Shown here: positions 44,636 to 52,484 of the stretch, piece after piece
How positions within the stretch are numbered: the first letter of the stretch is position 1
Layout: the number at the start of each line of letters is the position of its first letter
Origin: Microbacterium testaceum
GTDB lineage: Bacteria; Actinomycetota; Actinomycetes; Actinomycetales; Microbacteriaceae
Reading direction: 5' to 3'
DNA length: 64,000 bases
NCBI RefSeq assembly: GCF_029761935.1
Contig: NZ_CP121699.1
Location: 2,914,001-2,978,000, forward strand
Position numbers and translations under genes: made by a program
The notes under the pieces: model-generated
What the model saw: the letters and a program-made list of their open reading frames with translations, nothing else
The model's database searches: none
What the model was told of the DNA's origin: nothing

Positions 44636-44680
44636 GAGCGCCGCTATGACGTAGGCCAGCTCAGGATTATTCAGGACCAT

Positions 44681-44686
44681 TAGCAT
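44681..44686 (+). promoter_or_regulatory. Leaderless -10 of the LysR-type gene (TAGCAT)
   Basis: TAGCAT ends 6 nt before the ATG at 44693. Confidence 0.55.
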
Positions 44687-44692
44687 TCCTTC

Positions 44693-45577
44693 ATGTCGAT
44701 TCCCCTCGATCTCGCCCGCACCCTCGCCATCGTGGTCGAAGAGGGGACCCTGGATGCCGCAGCCCGACGCCTGCACGTCACCCCCTCGGCCGTGAGTCAA
44801 CGTGTGCGGGCTCTCGAGGACCAGCTCGGGCGGGTGGTCCTCGTGCGCAGCAAGCCCGTGCGCACCACCGAGGCCGGCGACGCGGTCGTGCGCCTGGCCC
44901 GACAGCTCGCCCTGCTCGAGCACGATGCCCTCGCCGCGATCGGCGCCGAGGGTGGGGCGGTGGCATCCGTGCCCCTCGCCGTCAACGCCGACTCGCTCGC
45001 GACCTGGTTCCTCCCGCCGCTGGCGCGCGTGGGGGAGCGGCGCGCTGTCGTCTTCGACCTCCACCGCGACGATCAGGACTTCACCGCGGGGCTGCTCGAG
45101 TCGGGGACGGTGATGGCCGCGGTCACCTCGCGCGAGGCCCCCGTCGCCGGGTGCCGCGTGCGCCCGCTCGGGGTGCTGAGGTACGAAGCGGTGGCCACCG
45201 TCTCGTTCGCCGCGAGATGGTTCGCATCCGGCGTCGACGTCGCGGCCTTGAGCGCCGCCCCCGTGGTCGACTTCGATCGACGCGACGACCTGCAGACGCA
45301 GTGGCTCGCGCGCCGCGGGGTCCCCGCGGCGGCTCCGCCCCGGCACCGGGTCCCGGCGTCCCAGGATTTCGCGACGGCCGTCCAGCTGGGCCTCGGGTGG
45401 GGACTGCTTCCGGGGTTCCAATCCGACGCGGCGCTGCGCGCGGGCGAACTCGTACGACTCGGCGACGATCCGATCGACGTTCCGCTCTACTGGCAGCAGT
45501 GGAACCTCACCTCGCCCCTGCTCGACGAGGTGGCCGACGAGGTCGTCGACGAGGGGCGCCGGATGCTCGCGGGCTGA
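44693..45577 (+). CDS. LysR-type regulator of basic amino-acid export (ArgP/LysG-like)
   Basis: 294 residues. The N-terminal HTH (LARTLAIVVEEGTLDAAARR, then LHVTPSAVSQRVRALEDQ, about residues 6-46) is LysR-type. The ligand-binding half carries the ArgP-like blocks AVNADSLATWFLPPL and PASQDFATAVQLGLGWGLLP. It is divergent from the LysE-type exporter gene, the arrangement of lysG/lysE in Corynebacterium and argP/argO in E. coli, where lysine and arginine act as effectors. It should activate the exporter when basic amino acids are high. It converges with the oxidoreductase gene with only 2 bp between their stop codons. Confidence 0.92.
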   Translation: MSIPLDLARTLAIVVEEGTLDAAARRLHVTPSAVSQRVRALEDQLGRVVLVRSKPVRTTEAGDAVVRLARQLALLEHDALAAIGAEGGAVASVPLAVNADSLATWFLPPLARVGERRAVVFDLHRDDQDFTAGLLESGTVMAAVTSREAPVAGCRVRPLGVLRYEAVATVSFAARWFASGVDVAALSAAPVVDFDRRDDLQTQWLARRGVPAAAPPRHRVPASQDFATAVQLGLGWGLLPGFQSDAALRAGELVRLGDDPIDVPLYWQQWNLTSPLLDEVADEVVDEGRRMLAG

Positions 45578-45579
45578 GG

Positions 45580-46599
45580 TCAGTCGTCGCTGACGCTGAG
45601 CACGATCTTGCCGCGGGTGTGCCCGCGTTCGAGCTCGGTGTGCGCAGCGTCGGCGTCGTCGAGCTCGAAGACGTGCTCGACGTATACGCGCACCGCACCG
45701 GAATCGAGGAGGCGGGTGATCGTGGCGAGAGCCCCGCCGTCGGGGATCGTCTTGTAATCGGTGGAGCGGATGCCGCGCTCCGCGGCCGCCTCGCGGAAGC
45801 CGGGCCAGGCTCCGGTGGGCACCTCGATGAGGAGTCCGCCCGGGCGCACCACCTCGAGGGACCGCGTCCCCGTGTCGTCGGAGACGTTGCCGATCAGGTC
45901 GATCACGACGTCGACATCGTCGACGACCTCTTCGAACCGGACGGAGGTGTAATCGATCACCTCGGCGGCCCCGAGCTCTCGGAGCCAGTCCAGGTTGCGC
46001 GGGGAGCCCGTCGCGATCACGTGAGCCCCGAAATAGGCGGCGAACTGCACCGCGAAGTGGCCGACACCGCCGCTTCCCGCGTGCACGAGGATGCGCTGGC
46101 CCTGGTGCGCGAGGGCCGTTTCGACGACGATGCCCCACGCGGTGAGCGCGGCCACCGGAACCCCGGCGGCCTCGACGTGCGAGAGCGACGCCGGTTTGCG
46201 CGCGAGCGAGAGGGTGGGCACCACGACGTACTCGGCGTACGACCCGCTCGTGCGCGGCACGGTGGCCATGCCGTAGACCTCGGTGCCGACGGGGAAGGGG
46301 TGCGCGTCGAACGGTGCCCGCACGACCACGCCGCTGACGTCGAGACCCAGGACGGCGGGCCACGACGAGATCGCCCCGGACAGACCGCGCCCGGCGCGGG
46401 TCTTCGCGTCGATGGGATTGATCCCGGCGGCGACCACCCGGACCAGCACCTCGCTGAGCACCGGAACGGGCACGGCGACCTCCGCCACGCGGAGGGCGTC
46501 GGCCGCGCCCGGGGCGTCGAGGACCACCGCACGCATCGTCTCGGGAACCGGGGGGACGGGCTGAAGGGCGGTCTCGGGACGCGTCGATCGGAATCTCAT
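45580..46599 (-). CDS. NADP-dependent MDR oxidoreductase (quinone oxidoreductase-like)
   Basis: 339 residues from the ATG at 46599 (MRFRSTRPETAL); the ATG at 46536 is the alternative, and its MRAVVLDAPGAADALRVAEV is the usual start of the family. Medium-chain dehydrogenase features: VLVRVVAAGINPIDAKTRAG, VLGLDVSGVV, ILVHAGSGGVGHFAVQFAAY (nucleotide-binding loop) and YTSVRFEEVVDDVDVVIDLI. The zinc ligands of alcohol dehydrogenases are absent, as in zeta-crystallin-like reductases. It probably reduces quinones or enones with NADPH. The upstream side has a 9-bp GC hairpin (46627-46646) and no clear operator. Confidence 0.85.
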   Translation of the reverse strand: MRFRSTRPETALQPVPPVPETMRAVVLDAPGAADALRVAEVAVPVPVLSEVLVRVVAAGINPIDAKTRAGRGLSGAISSWPAVLGLDVSGVVVRAPFDAHPFPVGTEVYGMATVPRTSGSYAEYVVVPTLSLARKPASLSHVEAAGVPVAALTAWGIVVETALAHQGQRILVHAGSGGVGHFAVQFAAYFGAHVIATGSPRNLDWLRELGAAEVIDYTSVRFEEVVDDVDVVIDLIGNVSDDTGTRSLEVVRPGGLLIEVPTGAWPGFREAAAERGIRSTDYKTIPDGGALATITRLLDSGAVRVYVEHVFELDDADAAHTELERGHTRGKIVLSVSDD

Positions 46600-46768
46600 C
46601 GGGCGCTCTCTCTCGCTGCGGTCGCTCCGCGGCGACCTCGCCGCGGTCCCCACAGTCAACCCCGGGATTGTCTCGGCGGTGTTACGCCTCGGTCACCGTG
46701 TCGCGAAGCCCGGGTCCGCGGCATCCATCCCCGTCGTCCCGTGCGCAACAGTGAAGCCGCGCGCGCGG

Positions 46769-47242
46769 TCAGTCGCGGACGGGAACTTCGCCGACGGCGA
46801 GAGCGTGCAGCAGCGTGGAGAGGTGGCGGATGTCGTCGATCGTCCAGTCGGCGATCGCGTCGAACAAGCGGCTCTCGTGAGGGGCGCGAGCTTCCGCGAG
46901 GCGCGCGTGACCGACCTCGGTGACGGCGATGAGCCGCGAGCGGCGGTCGGTGGGGTCCGGCGTGCGGGTGACGAGGCCGAGGTCTTCGAGCTCGGTGATC
47001 GAGCGGCTGAGGAACCCCTTGTCGGCGGCCAGACGCTCGGCCAGGGCCGAGAGGGTGAGCGGCCCGAAGCGGCTGACGACCGAGAGGGCCTTGAACGTCG
47101 CCGGCAGCATTCCCGGGCTCACGCGTTCCGCCGCCTCGGAGACGAAGCGGCGGAACACGGTCATGAGCTCCGAGAACGACGATTCCAGGGCCTGTACGGC
47201 CTCGCGGCGCTCGTCGTCCTTATCGCTCGTCACGTCAGCCAT
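46769..47242 (-). CDS. MarR-family repressor of the efflux operon
   Basis: 157 residues from the ATG at 47242, with GGGAGAGG just upstream. The winged helix has LPATFKALSVVSRFGPLTLS, LAERLAADKGFLSRSITEL and VTRTPDPTDRRSRLIAV, the DxRS wing of MarR proteins. It is cotranscribed behind the MFS pump gene (8-nt overlap), the standard autoregulated pump/repressor arrangement. Its most likely sites are the two TTGAC-N4-GTCAA palindromes at 48981-48996 and 49011-49024 upstream of the pump gene. A phenolic or drug-like ligand is typical of the family. Confidence 0.9.
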   Translation of the reverse strand: MADVTSDKDDERREAVQALESSFSELMTVFRRFVSEAAERVSPGMLPATFKALSVVSRFGPLTLSALAERLAADKGFLSRSITELEDLGLVTRTPDPTDRRSRLIAVTEVGHARLAEARAPHESRLFDAIADWTIDDIRHLSTLLHALAVGEVPVRD

Positions 47243-48929
47243 CCTCTCCCATCTCGGCCTCACGGCGTGCACGGCGCGGGGAGCCGGCATCCTGTGTCGG
47301 GATGGTGCCGGTGGCGGAGAGCGTCGCCATGGCCTCGGGGACGGACACGGTGGCGAAGTCGGCCTCGCTCGCGGCGACGCGCTCGGTGGTCGTCATGCGG
47401 GTCAGGGGGCGGTTCGGCAGGAACAGGATCGCGATGAGGCTCACCACCGCGACGGGCACCGCGATGAGGAACGAGTGCGCGATCGATTGGGCGTAGATGT
47501 CCTCGACGATGACGCGCACGCCCTCGGGGAGGGCCGAGACCTGCGGGATGGCTCCCGACTGCAGGTTCTGCGCGACCGCGGCTCCGTCGGCGCCGAGGGC
47601 GACGATGGCGGCCTTCAGGTCCGCGGCGCGGTCGGTGAACAGGCTGGTCGCCATGCTCGCCAGGGCCGCGCCCATGACCGAGACGCCGATCGTGCCGCCG
47701 AGGCTGCGGAAGAACGTCACGCCCGAGCTCGCGGCACCCATCTGCGACGGGTTGGCGGTGTTCTGCACGATGAGCACGAGGTTCTGCATCGTCATGCCGA
47801 CGCCGGCGCCCAGCAGGGCCATGTAGAGCGACACGAGGGCGAAGTTGGTGTCGTAGTGGACGGTCGACAGCAGGAACGTTCCCGCGATCAGCAGCACGCC
47901 GCCGGCGATGAGGAACGGCTTCCAGTGACCGAAGCGCGAGATGAGCGCACCGACGACGATCGACGAGACGAGCAGGCCGCCGATCATCGGGATGGTCATG
48001 ACGCCGGCCTCGGTGGGCGTGGCACCACGTGCCATCTGCATGTACTGGCTGAGGAACACCGAGGTGCCGAACATCGCCAGGCCCGTCGCGATCGAGGCGA
48101 TCGTGGCGAGGGTGAAGGTGGCGTCACGGAACAGCGTCAGCGGCACGAGGGGCTCGGAGGAGCGCAGCTCGACGACCACGAAGAGGATCGCGGCCACGAC
48201 GGCCCCGCCGACCATGAGGACGGTCTCGGTGCTGGCCCACTCGAAGGTGCTGCCGGCGTTGGTGACCCAGATGAGCAGCAGCGACACGGCGGCCGAGAGC
48301 AGCACGATGCCGAGGTAGTCGATCTTGACCTTGCGGGCGGCACGGACGGGCAGGTGCAGCGTGCGCTGCTGGATCAGCAGGGCGGCGACGGCGAAGGGGA
48401 GGGCGACGAAGAAGTTCCAGCGCCATCCGAAGGCGTCGGTGATGACACCGCCGAGCAGGGGGCCGCCGACCGTGGCGACGGCCATCACCGCGCCGAAGAG
48501 GCCCATGTACCGGCCACGCTCGCGTGGGCTGATGATGTCGGCCATGATCACCTGGCTCAGGGCGGCGAGGCCGCCGGCGCCGAGACCCTGCACCGCGCGG
48601 AACCCGATCAGCATGTCGGTGTTCTGCGAGAACCCGGCGGCGGCGGTGGCGAGTACGAAGATCGCGATGGCGATCTGGATGAGCACCTTGCGGTTGAACA
48701 GGTCGGCGAGCTTGCCCCAGATCGGGGTCGAGATCGCGGTGGTGAGCAGGGTCGCGGTGATGACCCAGGTGTACGCGTTCTGGTCGCCCGATAGGTCGTG
48801 CACGATGACCGGCAGCGACGTCGAGACGACGGTGGAGGCGAGCATCGACACGAAGGTGCCGAGCAGCAGGCCGATGAGGGCCGGGAGGACGCGCCGCTGG
48901 GCGGGCGCCTCGAGAGAAGAGGTTGTCAT
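47235..48929 (-). CDS. MFS drug/solute efflux pump (DHA2 type)
   Basis: 564 residues with about fourteen membrane segments, the DHA2/QacA-EmrB length. The DHA2 opening LASTVVSTSLPVIVHDLSGD and GKLADLFNRKVLIQIAIAIF (the loop 2-3 signature) are clear; GAGGLAALSQVIMADIISPRERGRYMG is broken here only to stay short. Pumps of this class expel hydrophobic cations, dyes or antibiotics by proton exchange. The ATG at 48929 is followed downstream by the overlapping MarR gene. Twin operator palindromes and a low-GC promoter region lie immediately upstream. Confidence 0.93.
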   Translation of the reverse strand: MTTSSLEAPAQRRVLPALIGLLLGTFVSMLASTVVSTSLPVIVHDLSGDQNAYTWVITATLLTTAISTPIWGKLADLFNRKVLIQIAIAIFVLATAAAGFSQNTDMLIGFRAVQGLGAGGLAALSQVIMADIISPRERGRYMGLFGAVMAVATVGGPLLGGVITDAFGWRWNFFVALPFAVAALLIQQRTLHLPVRAARKVKIDYLGIVLLSAAVSLLLIWVTNAGSTFEWASTETVLMVGGAVVAAILFVVVELRSSEPLVPLTLFRDATFTLATIASIATGLAMFGTSVFLSQYMQMARGATPTEAGVMTIPMIGGLLVSSIVVGALISRFGHWKPFLIAGGVLLIAGTFLLSTVHYDTNFALVSLYMALLGAGVGMTMQNLVLIVQNTANPSQMGAASSGVTFFRSLGGTIGVSVMGAALASMATSLFTDRAADLKAAIVALGADGAAVAQNLQSGAIPQVSALPEGVRVIVEDIYAQSIAHSFLIAVPVAVVSLIAILFLPNRPLTRMTTTERVAASEADFATVSVPEAMATLSATGTIPTQDAGSPRRARREAEMGEDG

Positions 48930-48980
48930 GCGGGAGCTCCACGAAAGGGGACGGATGCCGCGACGACGATGGCGCGATTA

Positions 48981-48996
48981 GTTGACTGATGTCAAC
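48981..48996. promoter_or_regulatory. MarR operator 1 (GTTGAC-N4-GTCAAC)
   Basis: A perfect 6-bp-arm palindrome with a 4-bp spacer, 52 bp before the MFS start codon. Its half-site is repeated at 49011-49024. Confidence 0.75.
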
Positions 48997-49010
48997 GATA
49001 CGCCTATTGA

Positions 49011-49024
49011 TTGACTTGCGTCAA
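49011..49024. promoter_or_regulatory. MarR operator 2 (TTGAC-N4-GTCAA)
   Basis: The same half-site and spacer as operator 1, centre-to-centre distance 29 bp. It lies 4 bp from the stop codon of the YqaJ-type gene transcribed toward it. Confidence 0.7.
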
Positions 49025-49027
49025 CCA

Positions 49028-49708
49028 TTAATCGAGGAGAGCGAGAGCGCGGTACCTCTCCGTGGGCTCCGGACGGACCGGTTCAGGGCGCGGCTGGCGC
49101 GCCTCCATCGTGCGGCGGTAGAGCTCGTCGATGAGCGAGGTCGCGAGGCCCACGAGCTTGGCGATCTCGCGGTCGTCTCGATCGATCCACTGGCACCGCG
49201 GTTCGTCGTGCAGGGGGACGAAGCCGTCGTGCTGCTCCCAGGCGACGAGGGTGCGCTCGGCGCCCAGCACGTGCTGCTGCCACCAGATCTGACGCATGTA
49301 GGTCTTCGGGATCGAGCGCCACGCCTTGTTCGTCGTCTTGATCTCGGCGAGCACGATGCGGCCCTCGCCGTCGACGACGACACCGTCGGGGGTCGCGAGA
49401 TGACGCTTCTCGACGACCGCGTGATACAGCGCCGAGGAGGGGCGGATGCCGTGGGTCGCCGCCACCCAGGCGGCGATCTCGGGCTCGCGACGCCGACCGT
49501 GGGCCGTGAAGGCGTTGCCCGAGAAGTTCGAGCCCATGAGCTTGGCATCCGCCGCCCGTGCGATGGCTTTGGGGCTGGTCAGCGTGGCGACGTCGGTCGC
49601 GGTGATGCCCCGGCTGCGCGCGCGGATCCAGGCGACGCGATCGCGCGAGTCCGCGACGATGCGGGCGTCGAGGTCGGCGCTACGCGATGCGACGAGCTCG
49701 GGGGACAT
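49028..49708 (-). CDS. YqaJ-type (lambda-exonuclease-fold) nuclease-like protein
   Basis: 226 residues from the ATG at 49708; the longer frame to 50089 crosses the antisense SIP gene and was rejected. TPDGVVVDGEGRIVLAEIKTTNK (about residues 108-130, two blocks) is the D...E-x-K active-site pattern of the YqaJ/PD-(D/E)XK family. GSNFSGNAFTAHGRRREPEIA carries the upstream conserved Glu, and YMRQIWWQQHVLGAERTLVAW follows. These nucleases usually work in phage recombination, but no phage genes or recombinase partner are adjacent, so it may be a chromosomal single-gene relic or a host repair enzyme. Confidence 0.85.
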   Translation of the reverse strand: MSPELVASRSADLDARIVADSRDRVAWIRARSRGITATDVATLTSPKAIARAADAKLMGSNFSGNAFTAHGRRREPEIAAWVAATHGIRPSSALYHAVVEKRHLATPDGVVVDGEGRIVLAEIKTTNKAWRSIPKTYMRQIWWQQHVLGAERTLVAWEQHDGFVPLHDEPRCQWIDRDDREIAKLVGLATSLIDELYRRTMEARQPRPEPVRPEPTERYRALALLD

Positions 49709-49782
49709 GCGTTCGACCCTAACCCCGCTCGCCCGTGGAGCGCATGCGAGGCGCGGCGCGTCGGCATCCGGGGTCTTGTGCC

Positions 49783-49801
49783 GCAGGTAAGGGTGACCTA
49801 A
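49783..49801 (+). promoter_or_regulatory. DtxR/IdeR-type iron box
   Basis: GCAGGTAAGGGTGACCTAA matches the 19-bp iron-box consensus TTAGGTTAGGCTAACCTAA at 13 of 19 positions, more if the degenerate W and S positions are counted. Its right end overlaps the leaderless -10 (49799-49804), where an iron-loaded repressor would block transcription. Confidence 0.65.
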
Positions 49802-49804
49802 GTT
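49799..49804 (+). promoter_or_regulatory. Leaderless -10 (TAAGTT)
   Basis: TAAGTT ends 6 nt before the ATG at 49811 and shares three bases with the iron box. Confidence 0.5.
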
Positions 49805-49810
49805 GTCTGC

Positions 49811-50212
49811 ATGGATTCGGAATCGTCCTCTCTGCGCCGCCCCGACGGGGGGCTCTGGCGCGACCTGGAGGGGGTCGTCCTGCTCGGCGGAGACGCCCGG
49901 AACGTCACTGAGATGCGTCGGATCGCCGGGGCGCTGTCGCCCCACGTGCACGCGACCGTGCTGGTCGAGGTGTGCGGCGCGGTGGAGATCGAACCGTTCG
50001 ACACCGGGGCCGGCCGGGTGAGCTGGCTGGACCGGACGCTCGACGGTGAGCTGCGCCCGCGCGGCGAGCGGCTGGCACAGGCGATCCACGCGTGGTGCGC
50101 CGAGTGGGCCTGCGGAGACGCACCCCTCTGCACGGTGTGGCTCGGCGCCCGCACGCCCTCGCGCATCGTGCGCATGACCCGCGCCCTGCTGCCCGAGCCT
50201 CGCGTCTCCTGA
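49811..50212 (+). CDS. SIP-domain (siderophore-interacting protein-like) small protein
   Basis: 133 residues resembling only the C-terminal SIP domain of siderophore-interacting ferric reductases: GVVLLGGDARNVTEMRRIAG, then HVHATVLVEVCGAVEIEPF and WCAEWACGDAPLCTVWLGAR. The flavin-binding N-terminal domain is absent, so it may bind NAD(P)H or a siderophore without being a complete reductase, or work with another subunit. The iron box at 49783-49801 and a leaderless start at 49811 tie it to iron-starvation control. No siderophore genes are nearby in this window. Confidence 0.75.
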   Translation: MDSESSSLRRPDGGLWRDLEGVVLLGGDARNVTEMRRIAGALSPHVHATVLVEVCGAVEIEPFDTGAGRVSWLDRTLDGELRPRGERLAQAIHAWCAEWACGDAPLCTVWLGARTPSRIVRMTRALLPEPRVS

Positions 50213-50229
50213 CGCGGCGCCCCGCGGGG

Positions 50230-51023
50230 GTGTCGTCGCCGTCGCCGGGGTGCCGCCGCCGTCGGCATGCGGTCGTCTCCCACCTTTCCGCTGCGGTGCT
50301 CCATGGTCTTCCGCTGTACCGATTCCGGGAGCAGCGCGTGCAGATGGTGGTCCCCCGCTCTGCGCATCCGCCCAGCGGGTCGTACGTCCGCCGGCACACC
50401 AGTGCTCTGGACGAGGACGATGTCGTCGACGTCGACGGCATCCGGTGCACCTCGATCGAGCGGACGGTGTTCGACGTCTCTCGGACCGAGACGCGGGAGA
50501 TGGCCTTGTCGTGCGTCGACGGGGCTCTTCGTCGCGCCGCGGTGGAACGTCGGCGGCTGCGTGCCGATGTGCAGGACGCCTGGCGTCAGCGCCTGCGGGA
50601 GCGTGTCGCCCGTGCGCGGGGGCAGCGAGGGGTGCGTGACGCGAGCTGGGTCGTCGAGTTCGCCGACGGTCGTGCGGAGCTGCCCGGAGAGAGCGTGAGT
50701 CGGCTCCAGCTGCATCGGCTCGGCTTCCGTGACCTCGATCTGCAGGTGGCCGTCGCCGGGCCGCGAGGTTCGGACTACTTCGTCGATATCGGGCTGCGTC
50801 AGGTCCGCACCTTCTGGGAGTTCGACGGCGAGGTGAAGTACCGCGACGTCGCGATGAGGCAGGGGCGCTCGATCGAGGACGTGGTGCTCGAGGAGAAGCG
50901 CCGCGAAGACTGGATCCGGGGCGTCACGCAATGGCGGCTGTGCCGCTGGGCTTCGCGGACATCGCGACACCGGAGACGCTTGCTGCGCGCCTGTTCGCTT
51001 TCGGTGTGCATCCGCCGCGGTGA
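50230..51023 (+). pseudogene. Decayed AbiEi/DUF559-type gene (third copy)
   Basis: The reading frame contains VVSHLSAAVLHGLPLY (from about 50266), VDGIRCTSIERTVFDVSRT and FVDIGLRQVRTFWEFDGEV, colinear with the paralogs at 5110 and 37554. The N-terminal winged-helix part of about 70 residues is missing. At 50947-50951 the frame breaks: TGG GCT continues as nonsense, but shifting by one base gives [20 protein letters not shown] ending in TGA at 51021. One G was probably lost. No palindrome pair surrounds this copy, only a weak dyad at 51057-51077. A sequencing error at the G-run cannot be excluded for the frameshift; the 5' truncation is independent of it. Confidence 0.75.
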
Positions 51024-51095
51024 CTCCCCGGCGGTCGGCGACGCCGCCGTCAGGACGCACTCGTCTGACGAAGGTGCATTCGTGTGCGGGCAAAC

Positions 51096-51143
51096 GGGTG
51101 CGGCCTCGACGATCGGGTGCGGTCTCGACGCTCGGGTGCCGTC
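51096..51143. repeat. 19-bp tandem repeat before the rplJ promoter
   Basis: Units GGGTGCGGCCTCGACGATC (51096-51114) and GGGTGCGGTCTCGACGCTC (51115-51133) are followed by a partial third unit (GGGTGCCGTC). They lie between the decayed gene and the rplJ promoter. Confidence 0.75.
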
Positions 51144-51192
51144 ACGGGCGGGCGGCGAGGGGCGCGGAGTGGCGAGGGCGTGGGGGATCGGG

Positions 51193-51403
51193 TACAGTGG
51201 GGGTCAAGCCAAAGACCGTCGGTCATCGTCGTGCTCGCACGTCGATCGAAGCGTCTGCTGAAACGCAGAGGACCTACGCAGGTAAACGAATCTCTTCCGA
51301 GCTCCGTGCGCCTGCGCCGGAGCTCTTCTTTTTGTCCAGACCCCGGTGTCTTCGGCCGGCGCCCCGTCATCGCGGAGCGCCTCGTACCCATCAAGGAGTG
51401 ACC
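51193..51403 (+). promoter_or_regulatory. rplJ-rplL promoter and L10 leader
   Basis: TACAGT (51193-51198) is a good -10. The roughly 200-nt transcribed leader holds a GCAGAGGACCTACGCAGG segment (51274-51291), which looks like the L10-binding bulge of bacterial L10 leaders, and a terminator hairpin (51299-51325). In other bacteria L10(L12)4 binds such leaders to repress or terminate its own transcript. The 380-bp gap 51024-51403 contains nothing else beyond the tandem repeat. Confidence 0.7.
51299..51334 (+). terminator. Attenuator hairpin in the rplJ leader
   Basis: GAGCTCCG (51299-51306) / CGGAGCTC (51318-51325) followed by TTCTTTTTG. It lies about 70 nt before the rplJ start and downstream of the promoter, so it can only act conditionally. 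Confidence 0.8.
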
Positions 51404-51892
51404 ATGGCGCAGAAGGATGCATCGGTCGCCGAGCTCACGAAGAACTTCGAGAGCTCGAACGCCGTCCTGCTGACCGAGTACCGCGGTCTGACGGTTGCCC
51501 AGCTCAAGCAGCTGCGCAACAACATCCGTCAGGACGCGGACTACGCCGTGGTGAAGAACACGCTGACCAAGATCGCCGCGAACAACGCGGGGATCACGGC
51601 GCTCGACGACGACCTCAAGGGTCCGTCGGCCGTGGCGTTCGTGCACGGTGACTTCGTCGCCACCGCTAAGGCTTTGCGTGACTTCGCCAAGGCGAACCCG
51701 CTTCTCGTGATCAAGGGTGGCGTCTTCGAGGGCAACGCCCTCAGCGCCGCCGAGGTCGACAAGTACGCCTCCCTGGAGAGCCGTGAGGTTCTGCTGGCAA
51801 AGGCCGCGGGCATGATGAAGGCGACGATGGGCAAGGCTGCGGCCACCATCGACGCCCTCCGCGAGAAGCTGGAGACCGCCGAGGCTGCCTGA
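51404..51892 (+). CDS. rplJ: Ribosomal protein L10 (uL10)
   Basis: 162 residues from the ATG at 51404 ([13 protein letters not shown]), after AAGGAG. L10 markers: [38 protein letters not shown] and a C-terminal helical tail ([20 protein letters not shown]) that binds L7/L12 dimers. It anchors the ribosomal stalk. rplL follows 49 bp downstream. Unlike the common rplKAJL order, rplA is 11.4 kb upstream. Confidence 0.97.
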   Translation: MAQKDASVAELTKNFESSNAVLLTEYRGLTVAQLKQLRNNIRQDADYAVVKNTLTKIAANNAGITALDDDLKGPSAVAFVHGDFVATAKALRDFAKANPLLVIKGGVFEGNALSAAEVDKYASLESREVLLAKAAGMMKATMGKAAATIDALREKLETAEAA

Positions 51893-51941
51893 GCCCCGCA
51901 CGGTCTTCACCCCACAAACCCCACCTATTAGGAGAAACATC

Positions 51942-52325
51942 ATGGCGAAGCTCACCACTGACGAGCTGCTCGACCAGTTCGCTGGTCTGACCCTTGTCGA
52001 GCTCAGCGAGTTCGTGAAGGCGTTCGAGGAGAAGTTCGACGTCACCGCTGCCGCTCCGGTCGCCGTTGCCGGCGCTGCCGGTGGCGCGGGCGCCGCAGAG
52101 GCCGAGGAAGAGAAGGACTCGTTCGACGTCATCCTCGAGGCTGCCGGCGACAAGAAGATCCAGGTCATCAAGACGGTCCGCGAGCTCACCTCGCTCGGCC
52201 TCGGCGAGGCCAAGGCCGTCGTCGATGGTGCTCCCAAGGCCGTGCTCGAGGGCGCGAACAAGGAAGCCGCCGAGAAGGCCAAGGAGGCCCTCGAGGCTGC
52301 CGGCGCCACGGTGACCCTGAAGTAA
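51942..52325 (+). CDS. rplL: Ribosomal protein L7/L12 (bL12)
   Basis: 127 residues. The N-terminal dimerisation helix ([20 protein letters not shown]), an Ala/Gly hinge ([15 protein letters not shown]) and the C-terminal factor-binding domain ([40 protein letters not shown]) are all present. It recruits and stimulates GTPase translation factors. The ATG follows AGGAG. A terminator built from a GGATGCC/GGCATCC inverted pair follows 33 bp after the stop. Confidence 0.98.
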   Translation: MAKLTTDELLDQFAGLTLVELSEFVKAFEEKFDVTAAAPVAVAGAAGGAGAAEAEEEKDSFDVILEAAGDKKIQVIKTVRELTSLGLGEAKAVVDGAPKAVLEGANKEAAEKAKEALEAAGATVTLK

Positions 52326-52358
52326 TCTCGCTTCGAGCGGTCGCGTCACCGCGATAAA

Positions 52359-52392
52359 CGAAGGCCCGGATGCCATGGCATCCGGGCCTTCG
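52359..52392 (+). terminator. Terminator of rplJ-rplL made of an inverted GGATGCC pair
   Basis: Perfect arms of 15 bp (52359-52373 and 52378-52392) with CATG as loop. The centre is GGATGCC-AT-GGCATCC, the over-represented heptamer in head-to-head orientation. The same core recurs in the terminator at 57299-57336. Confidence 0.85.
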
Positions 52393-52484
52393 TCGTTTCT
52401 CGTGAGCGTCGGGAGCGGTCGGCCGATCGGGGGCCCGGCGCCCGGACGGGTGTGAGACCCGGTTTCATGCGACGAGGAACCGAT

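Noticed and set aside
46920..48794. A 624-codon open frame on the plus strand
   Set aside because: Antisense to the MFS pump, which has clear DHA2 motifs. The plus-strand product is low-complexity and highly charged.
49028..49708. Prophage or integrated element around the YqaJ-type nuclease
   Set aside because: No integrase, portal, capsid, recombinase partner or att-like repeat is visible. The flanking genes are ordinary chromosomal genes.
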